Origin: Stenotrophomonas sp. VV52
Lineage (GTDB): Bacteria > Pseudomonadota > Gammaproteobacteria > Xanthomonadales > Xanthomonadaceae
DNA length: 64,000 nt
NCBI RefSeq assembly: GCF_002893095.1
Contig: NZ_PKQQ01000006.1
Coordinates: 62,001 to 126,000, forward strand
Direction: 5' to 3'
The position numbers and the translations under genes are program-made. The notes beneath the pieces were generated by a model. That model searched no databases, was not told the DNA's origin, and was given only the letters and a program-made list of their open reading frames with translations. Shown here piece by piece: positions 57,845 through 64,000 of the stretch (position 1 is the stretch's first letter; each line of letters starts with the position of its first letter).

Positions 57845-59125
57845 ATGACCCGCGATCCCCTGCCCCACCTGGTCATCATCGGGGGTGGTTTTGCCGGCCT
57901 CTGGGCCACCCGCGCGCTGGCCAGCGCGCGCGTCCGCATCACCCTGGTGGACCGTCGCAACCACCATCTGTTCCAGCCGCTTCTGTACCAGGTCGCCACG
58001 GCGGGCCTGTCCGCACCCGATATCGCCGCACCGCTGCGCCATATCCTGGGCGAGCAGCGCAACGTGGAAGTACGACTGGGCGAAGTCACCACCCTCGACA
58101 AGCACGCGCGCCAGATCACCCTGGCTGATGGCAGCACGCTCGGCTACGACACGTTGATGCTGTGCACCGGCGCCACCCACGCCTACTTCGGGCACGACGA
58201 ATGGGCCGCCGACGCGCCCGGCCTGAAGACACTCGACGATGCCATCGCGCTGCGCCGCAAACTGCTGCTGGCGTTCGAGCGCGCGGAGGCCGAACCCGAC
58301 CCGGCGCGCAAGGCAGCCTGGCTCAGCTTCGCCGTGGTGGGCGGTGGCCCGACCGGCGTGGAGCTGGCCGGCACCCTGGCCGAGATTGCGCGGCATACCC
58401 TGCGCAACGAGTTCCGCCACATCGACCCGGCCAGCGCCAAGGTGCGGCTGGTGGAGGCGGGCCCGCGCGTGCTGTCCAGCTTCCCCGAGGTGCTCTCGCT
58501 CAAGGCGCGCCGACAACTGGAGAGGCTCGGCGTGGAAGTACTGACCGGCACCCCGGTGAGCAACATCAACAGCGAAGGCTTCCAGCTCGGCGAACAGTTC
58601 ATTCCCGCGCGCACGGTGGTCTGGGCGGCCGGTGTGGCGGCCTCGCCGCTGGCGCGCACGCTGGAGGTGCCGCTGGATCGCGCCGGGCGCGTTCCGGTGC
58701 AACCGGACCTCACCGTGGCCGGACACCCCGAGATCTTCGTCGCTGGCGACCTGGCCGCGCTGCAGCAGGCCGATGGACGCCCGGTGCCGGGCGTGGCGCC
58801 GGCAGCCAAGCAGATGGGCAAGCACGTGGCCGCCACCGTGCGCGCAAGGCTGGAAGGTCGGCAGGCGCCCGGGCCGTTCAAGTACCAGGACTTCGGCAAC
58901 CTGGCCACGATCGGCCGCATGGCCGCCATCGTGCACCTGGGCCGGCTGCAGCTGTCGGGCGTGCTGGCCTGGTGGTTCTGGCTGGCCGCGCACGTGTTCT
59001 TCCTGATCGGCTTCCGCAACCGGATCGTGGTGCTGCTCAACTGGGCCGTGGCGTACTGGAGCTACCAGCGCAGCGCGCGGATCATCTTCGGCGACGACCA
59101 GGACGACCGCCGCCCCCGGCCTTGA
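57845..59125 (+). CDS. ndh: Type II NADH dehydrogenase (NDH-2)
   Basis: NDH-2 passes electrons from NADH to quinone without proton pumping. The 426-residue protein has two Rossmann motifs, VIIGGGFAGLWATRAL for FAD (about 9-25) and VVGGGPTGVELAG for NADH (about 165-178). It also has the quinone-site region AKQMGKHVAATVRA and a C-terminal hydrophobic membrane-binding segment (WWFWLAAHVFFLIGF). The ATG at 57845 is preceded by GGAG. A related flavin disulphide reductase is the alternative, but the C-terminal anchor favours NDH-2. Confidence 0.9.
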   Translation: MTRDPLPHLVIIGGGFAGLWATRALASARVRITLVDRRNHHLFQPLLYQVATAGLSAPDIAAPLRHILGEQRNVEVRLGEVTTLDKHARQITLADGSTLGYDTLMLCTGATHAYFGHDEWAADAPGLKTLDDAIALRRKLLLAFERAEAEPDPARKAAWLSFAVVGGGPTGVELAGTLAEIARHTLRNEFRHIDPASAKVRLVEAGPRVLSSFPEVLSLKARRQLERLGVEVLTGTPVSNINSEGFQLGEQFIPARTVVWAAGVAASPLARTLEVPLDRAGRVPVQPDLTVAGHPEIFVAGDLAALQQADGRPVPGVAPAAKQMGKHVAATVRARLEGRQAPGPFKYQDFGNLATIGRMAAIVHLGRLQLSGVLAWWFWLAAHVFFLIGFRNRIVVLLNWAVAYWSYQRSARIIFGDDQDDRRPRP

Positions 59126-59134
59126 GCAGCACGC

Positions 59135-59410
59135 TCAGATAGGTTCCGCGTCGGCGGCCTGCAGCCACGCCAGCTTGCGCTCGCGGGGCTGCTTCTTGAG
59201 TGCCCACTCGGCCTTCGACGCCGCCGCACGGTCCGGATAGGCGCGCACGGCCAGCACCTTCAGCGGCGGGTTGGCGCGGGTGTAGCGCGCGCCCTTGCCG
59301 CACAGGTGCGCCTGGAAACGGGCGTCCACGTCGTTGCTGATGCCGGCGTAGTAGCTGCCATTTCGGCATTCGAGCAGGTACACGTACCAGGGGGCGGGTT
59401 CAGCGGGCAT
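59135..59410 (-). CDS. GIY-YIG domain protein (UPF0213-like)
   Basis: A 91-residue single-domain protein with a canonical core: [24 protein letters not shown], then the glutamate in SKAEWALK. Small GIY-YIG proteins of this class (YhbQ type) are structure-related to UvrC nuclease domains; DNA nuclease activity has been reported for relatives. ATG 59410 was chosen over a GTG five codons upstream. It converges with ndh. Confidence 0.88.
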   Translation of the reverse strand: MPAEPAPWYVYLLECRNGSYYAGISNDVDARFQAHLCGKGARYTRANPPLKVLAVRAYPDRAAASKAEWALKKQPRERKLAWLQAADAEPI

Positions 59411-59493
59411 ACCGGGATTATCCACCGACGCGGCGATACTGGCTGCTAGAATCCGCGCCGGACGCGGCCCCGCCTGCGTCCTGGAGTTCCCCC

Positions 59494-60111
59494 ATGCTGC
59501 TCGCTGTCATCTACCTCATCGCCATTTCCGCTGAAGCCATGACCGGCGCCCTGTCCGCGGGCCGTCGGCGCATGGACCTGTTCGGCGTGGTCATCATCGC
59601 CTGCGTCACCGCGCTGGGCGGCGGCTCGCTGCGCGACATCGTGCTCGGCCATTACCCGCTGGGCTGGGTCCAGCACCCGGAGTACCTGGGCTTCACCATC
59701 TGCGCGGCCTTGATCGCCACCTGGCTGGCGCGCTGGATGCATCATTTCCGCCGCACCTTCCTGGTGCTGGATGGCCTGGGACTGATCGCGTTCACGCTGA
59801 TCGGGTGCGCCGTGGCGCGCGACGCCGGCCACTCGGTGCCGATCGTATTGATCGCGGGCATGCTCACCGGCGCTTTCGGCGGCGTGCTGCGCGATGTGCT
59901 GTGCAACGAAGTGCCGCTGATCTTCCAGAAGGAGCTGTACGCGGTGATCACGCTGTTTACCGGTGCCGCGTGGCTGGGCCTGCTGGAGCTGGGCGTGTCG
60001 CTCAATGCGGCCACGCTCTGGTCGCTGGGCGGCGGCTTTGCATTGCGCCTGCTCGCGATCCACTACAAGTGGGAAATGCCGAAGTTCGTCTACCGTGACG
60101 AAGTCCACTGA
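59494..60111 (+). CDS. TRIC-like cation channel (UPF0126)
   Basis: A 205-residue membrane protein with seven predicted helices in two glycine-rich repeats: [19 protein letters not shown] (about 44-62) and [18 protein letters not shown] (about 126-143). The GGG/GG-x-x-RD pattern is the signature of UPF0126 proteins, now related to trimeric intracellular cation channels. Potassium conduction is inferred from the family. Its 3' end overlaps the convergent GNAT gene by 22 bp. Confidence 0.88.
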   Translation: MLLAVIYLIAISAEAMTGALSAGRRRMDLFGVVIIACVTALGGGSLRDIVLGHYPLGWVQHPEYLGFTICAALIATWLARWMHHFRRTFLVLDGLGLIAFTLIGCAVARDAGHSVPIVLIAGMLTGAFGGVLRDVLCNEVPLIFQKELYAVITLFTGAAWLGLLELGVSLNAATLWSLGGGFALRLLAIHYKWEMPKFVYRDEVH

Positions 60112-60581
60112 AGCGGCAACATCACCGTGAGCGGATGGATCGGTGACACGATGAACCCGTGCTTGAGATAGAACGCCTTGGCCGGTTCATCGATGGCGTG
60201 GCAGAGCAATGCACGGGCACCCAGCTGGCCGCAGGCCTGCAAGGCGCGCAGCACGGCATCTTTCAGAAGGCCTTGGCCGATTCCCTGCCCGGCCCACTCT
60301 GCATGCACGGCCAGCCGCCCGAGCACGATGACCGGGATCGGATCCGGCATGTTGCGACGGATCCTGCCCGGCGCAGTGTCGTGCGATATCCCGCCAGCGG
60401 AAAGCGCGTAGTAGCCGACCACGCGTTGCTGATCGTCGCAGCTGACAAAACACCGCGAAGCGCCCGACGCCTGATTCTGGTGCGCGCGCTCAAGCAGCCA
60501 CCGGGTCAGCGCAGGGGCGCTGCAGCGGAACCCATCAAGCAGATGTTCCGCCTGCAGCGGTACGGGAGCGGAGAGCCGCAA
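60090..60581 (-). CDS. GNAT toxin of a DUF1778 system (TacT-like)
   Basis: The 163-residue acetyltransferase has the acetyl-CoA loop LGRLAVHAEWAGQGIGQGLL, the catalytic tyrosine in AKAFYLKHGF and the family N terminus (HLLDGFRCSAPALTRWLLERA). TacT-type toxins acetylate aminoacyl-tRNA and stop translation. It lies 4 bp downstream of the DUF1778 gene, the usual antitoxin-first order. It looks full length and intact. Confidence 0.9.
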   Translation of the reverse strand: MRLSAPVPLQAEHLLDGFRCSAPALTRWLLERAHQNQASGASRCFVSCDDQQRVVGYYALSAGGISHDTAPGRIRRNMPDPIPVIVLGRLAVHAEWAGQGIGQGLLKDAVLRALQACGQLGARALLCHAIDEPAKAFYLKHGFIVSPIHPLTVMLPLQWTSSR

Positions 60582-60585
60582 GGGC

Positions 60586-60891
60586 TTACCGCTCCCAGGG
60601 TGCGGGCGTGCTCAACAGCCGGCGCAGCGCCGGGTTGTCTTCGAGCGGCGCGTCCAGCAGTGCATTGAACCGCTGCAGCTGCTCCGCACTCACGTTGAAC
60701 TGCGTCTGGTCGGCCAGGACTTCGCGCGCCTTGTCGCACGCCGCGTCGAGGATGAACTCGGTGCGGTTCACACCGCTGATCTGCACGGCGCGATCGATCA
60801 GATCCTGCTTGTCGGCCGGTGCGCGGAAATTGATGACCTTGCTTGCGGTTCCCATGGGGAGCACTCGCACGTTGCTGGATTGTGCATACAT
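60586..60891 (-). CDS. DUF1778 antitoxin (TacA-like)
   Basis: A 101-residue ribbon-helix-helix antitoxin: the DNA-binding part (KVINFRAPADKQDLIDRAVQISGVNRTEFILDAACDKA) is followed by a C-terminal toxin-binding tail ending LLSTPAPWER. ATG 60891 is favoured because AAGGTG lies 8 nt ahead; an internal ATG at 60855 has no ribosome site. Such antitoxins bind their own promoter, with or without toxin, and direct repeats overlap the start codon here. Confidence 0.85.
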   Translation of the reverse strand: MYAQSSNVRVLPMGTASKVINFRAPADKQDLIDRAVQISGVNRTEFILDAACDKAREVLADQTQFNVSAEQLQRFNALLDAPLEDNPALRRLLSTPAPWER

Positions 60892-60901
60892 TGTACATAC
60901 A
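60881..60901. promoter_or_regulatory. Direct repeats at the TA operon start (candidate operator)
   Basis: TGTGCATACA (60881-60890) and TGTACATACA (60892-60901) are 10-mers differing at one base, spaced by a single T. They overlap the start codon of the antitoxin gene. Ribbon-helix-helix repressors often bind such tandem sites, so autorepression is plausible. Confidence 0.5.
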
Positions 60902-61006
60902 CCTTGTGGAGCTCTCAAGCGAGGCCTGAAGTCTGCGCCACTTGGGTTGGGTGTATCCAATTGATTCTAATTAATAAACCAGGGATTTCAGTAGGCGTGG
61001 TCTTTC

Positions 61007-61033
61007 GCGGGGCCGGCCGGCCGCCGGCCCCGC
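61007..61033 (-). terminator. Strong hairpin after the DAHP synthase gene
   Basis: An 11-bp stem GCGGGGCCGGC / GCCGGCCCCGC (61007-61017, 61023-61033) stands just past the stop codon. There is no proper U-tract, so it may be a Rho-assisted end or a 3' stabiliser. Confidence 0.55.
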
Positions 61034-61040
61034 ACCCGCC

Positions 61041-62114
61041 TCAGGCGGCCGCTGCCAGACGGCGTGCACGCCGCGCGCGCACCGCCTGGGCCAGCGATTC
61101 CAGCACCTCCAGCGAGGTGTCCCAGCCGATGCAGCCGTCGGTGATGCTCTGGCCGTAGGTCAGCGGCTGGCCTTCCACCAGGTCCTGGCGACCGGCGACC
61201 AGGTGGCTTTCCACCATCACCCCGACGATGCGCTCTTCACCGCCGGCCAGCTGCGCGTTGATGTCGGCAACCACCTTGGGCTGGTTTTCCGGATTCTTGC
61301 TGCTGTTGGCGTGGCTGGCATCGATCATCAGCCGCGCCGGCAGGTGCGCCTTGCCCAGGGTCTGGCTGGCCGCATCCACGCTGGCCGCGTCGAAGTTCGG
61401 CTGTTTGCCGCCGCGCAGGATCACATGGCAGTCCGGGTTGCCGGCGGTGGCGACAATGGCGGTGTCGCCCTGCTTGGTGACCGACAGGAAGTGATGCGGG
61501 TTGGAGGCGGCGCCCACTGCATCGGCGGCGATCTTGATGTTGCCGTCGGTGCCGTTCTTGAAGCCCACCGGGCACGACAGCCCCGACGCCAGTTCACGAT
61601 GCACCTGGCTTTCAGTGGTGCGCGCGCCGATCGCGCCCCAGGCCACCAGGTCGGCGATGTACTGCGGCGAGATCACGTCAAGGAATTCCACGCCGGCCGG
61701 CAGGCCCAGCTTGTTGATGTCGCGCAGCAGGCCGCGGGCGATGCGCAGGCCCTTGTTGATCTGGAAGCTGCCGTCCAGGTCCGGATCGTTGATCAGGCCT
61801 TTCCAGCCGACGGTGGTGCGCGGCTTCTCGAAGTAGACGCGCATGACGATCTCCAGATCGCCGGCGTAGGCGTCGCGCAGCGGCTTGAGGCGATGGGCGT
61901 ATTCGATGGCAGCCACCGGATCGTGGATCGAGCACGGGCCGATCACCACCGCCAGGCGGTCATCTCGGCCATGCAGGATCTCGTGCAGCGCCGTGCGCGA
62001 GGCACTCACCGTATCGGAGGCTTCGTCGTCGCAGGGCAGCATGGCGATCAGCTGCGCCGGCGGGGTCAACGGTTCGAGTTTTCGGATGCGCAGGTCGTCG
62101 GTGTGCGGGGGCAT
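61041..62114 (-). CDS. aroG: 3-deoxy-7-phosphoheptulonate (DAHP) synthase, class I
   Basis: DAHP synthase condenses phosphoenolpyruvate and erythrose-4-phosphate, the first step to Phe, Tyr and Trp. The 357-residue protein is the AroF/G/H type: VVIGPCSIHDP, MRVYFEKPRTTVGWKGLINDP, GARTTESQ, PVGFKNGTDGN, IDASHANSSKNP and the C-terminal GQSITDGCIGW. ATG 62114 has a GGAGA site. The enzyme's feedback specificity cannot be fixed from sequence. Expression is probably attenuated by the leader peptide and terminator directly upstream. The symbol is by family; aroF or aroH is possible. Confidence 0.92.
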   Translation of the reverse strand: MPPHTDDLRIRKLEPLTPPAQLIAMLPCDDEASDTVSASRTALHEILHGRDDRLAVVIGPCSIHDPVAAIEYAHRLKPLRDAYAGDLEIVMRVYFEKPRTTVGWKGLINDPDLDGSFQINKGLRIARGLLRDINKLGLPAGVEFLDVISPQYIADLVAWGAIGARTTESQVHRELASGLSCPVGFKNGTDGNIKIAADAVGAASNPHHFLSVTKQGDTAIVATAGNPDCHVILRGGKQPNFDAASVDAASQTLGKAHLPARLMIDASHANSSKNPENQPKVVADINAQLAGGEERIVGVMVESHLVAGRQDLVEGQPLTYGQSITDGCIGWDTSLEVLESLAQAVRARRARRLAAAA

Positions 62115-62157
62115 GGGGGGTCTCCTGGAAGGTGGGGGTCCCCAGCGCGGCGGCAAC

Positions 62158-62187
62158 AAAAAAGCCGCCAGGTGCGCTGGCGGCTTT
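62158..62187 (-). terminator. Attenuator terminator upstream of DAHP synthase gene
   Basis: On the minus strand: stem AAAGCCGCCAG / CTGGCGGCTTT (11 bp; 62161-62171 with 62177-62187), 5-nt loop, then a run of T. It lies after the leader peptide stop and 44 nt before the aroG start, which is an attenuator position. GGCGG inside the leader (codons 18-20) can pair with CCGCC of this stem as an antiterminator. Confidence 0.8.
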
Positions 62188-62328
62188 CGGGTATGCGTCT
62201 GAAGCTTTCTTCAGGTTGAGCGCATGCCTTCCTCCGCCGGTGGCTTCGGAAAGTAATACCAAAAGTAGGAATTGGCGGGGCGTGCGTTCATTGGGGACTA
62301 TAGATAACACAGCTTTTGTGCGACGCAA
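62188..62328 (-). promoter_or_regulatory. aroG leader region with promoter and competing hairpins
   Basis: Promoter-like elements are TTGCGT (62328-62323) and TATCTA (62306-62301) with 16-bp spacing. The latter ends 9 nt before the leader ATG, so the transcript may start almost at the AUG. After the leader codons, CTGAAG-AAAG-CTTCAG forms a small hairpin flanked by ATGCG/CGCAT. Together with the terminator this forms a set of alternative structures. Confidence 0.6.
62211..62291 (-). CDS. Aromatic amino acid leader peptide for DAHP synthase
   Basis: A 26-codon frame on the minus strand runs from ATG (62291-62289) to TGA (62213-62211). Codons 8-14 read Ser-Tyr-Phe-Trp-Tyr-Tyr-Phe: six consecutive aromatic codons covering all three end products of the shikimate pathway. 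This is the hallmark of an attenuation leader; ribosome stalling on any uncharged aromatic tRNA would favour the antiterminator. No Shine-Dalgarno is seen, which agrees with a leaderless or near-leaderless start given the promoter position. The regulatory role is inferred, but the combination of codon run, position and terminator is unlikely by chance. Confidence 0.8.
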   Translation of the reverse strand: MNARPANSYFWYYFPKPPAEEGMRST

Positions 62329-62364
62329 AATGTTTCATTCGCAACTGCGGTCGCAGCCGGCCAA

Positions 62365-62392
62365 CAAAAAACCCCGCCTCGCGGCGGGGTTC
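62365..62392 (-). terminator. Intrinsic terminator downstream of groEL
   Basis: Stem ACCCCGCC / GGCGGGGT (62371-62378, 62383-62390) with loop TCGC and, on the minus strand, a T run after the stem. It follows the groEL stop by about 40 bp and isolates the aroG promoter. Confidence 0.87.
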
Positions 62393-62432
62393 TTCGCATG
62401 CATCACGACAGGATGTCGCGGGTGCGCGGACC

Positions 62433-64000
<1,568 letters not shown>

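Overview
The window is one high-GC proteobacterial chromosome segment. Gene content and order (rpoD, dtd, LPS genes, rsmB-fmt-def, dprA-smg-topA-tsaC, priA, groEL), a lysine-tailed TopA without zinc fingers, and paired GTAG-type REP palindromes point to Xanthomonadaceae, most likely Stenotrophomonas. The genus is an inference from these signs; no 16S gene is present.

Region 1 (1 to about 2.5 kb) holds the end of a haloperoxidase-like hydrolase, an LprI-type secreted protein and a small unknown gene. Region 2 (about 2.5-21.1 kb) is an accessory island of visibly lower GC. It ends exactly at the 3' end of a tRNA-Ile(CAU) gene and carries a P4-type integrase that an internal deletion has inactivated. 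The cargo looks like a defence island: a stand-alone Fic protein with palindromes in its promoter; a two-gene operon whose large product fuses NERD, degenerate kinase, kinase and SF1 helicase domains (Mokosh type I-like); a divergent two-gene operon of an unknown protein and a two-HxK phospholipase-D-type nuclease; and decay products (an internally deleted IS3 element, a decapitated UvrD-like helicase, a truncated DUF932 gene), plus GIY-YIG-like and DUF429 proteins.

Region 3 (21.2-64 kb) is core chromosome. It runs through a HipA-like kinase, rpoD, dtd, a lipid A acyltransferase, a GTP cyclohydrolase II paralogue and two PH-domain membrane proteins. An LPS/surface-polysaccharide block follows (three glycosyl/phosphotransferases, an O-antigen ligase and a GT39 enzyme). 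Next come rsmB-fmt, def, LysM, dprA, smg, two GYF_2 proteins, topA, tsaC, secreted DUF4124-type proteins, an SDR, sppA, a MATE exporter, a sigma-like membrane protein with DUF3106, priA, gst, ndh, a TRIC-like channel, a DUF1778/GNAT toxin-antitoxin pair, DAHP synthase and groEL.

The strongest regulatory finds are in region 3. A 26-codon leader peptide with the run Tyr-Phe-Trp-Tyr-Tyr-Phe lies ahead of a terminator just upstream of the DAHP synthase gene: a candidate attenuator for all three aromatic amino acids. Two perfect DnaA boxes in inverted orientation lie upstream of priA. The most interesting candidates for an undescribed system are the 551-aa/PLD operon and the NERD-kinase-helicase operon with its unrecognised partner.
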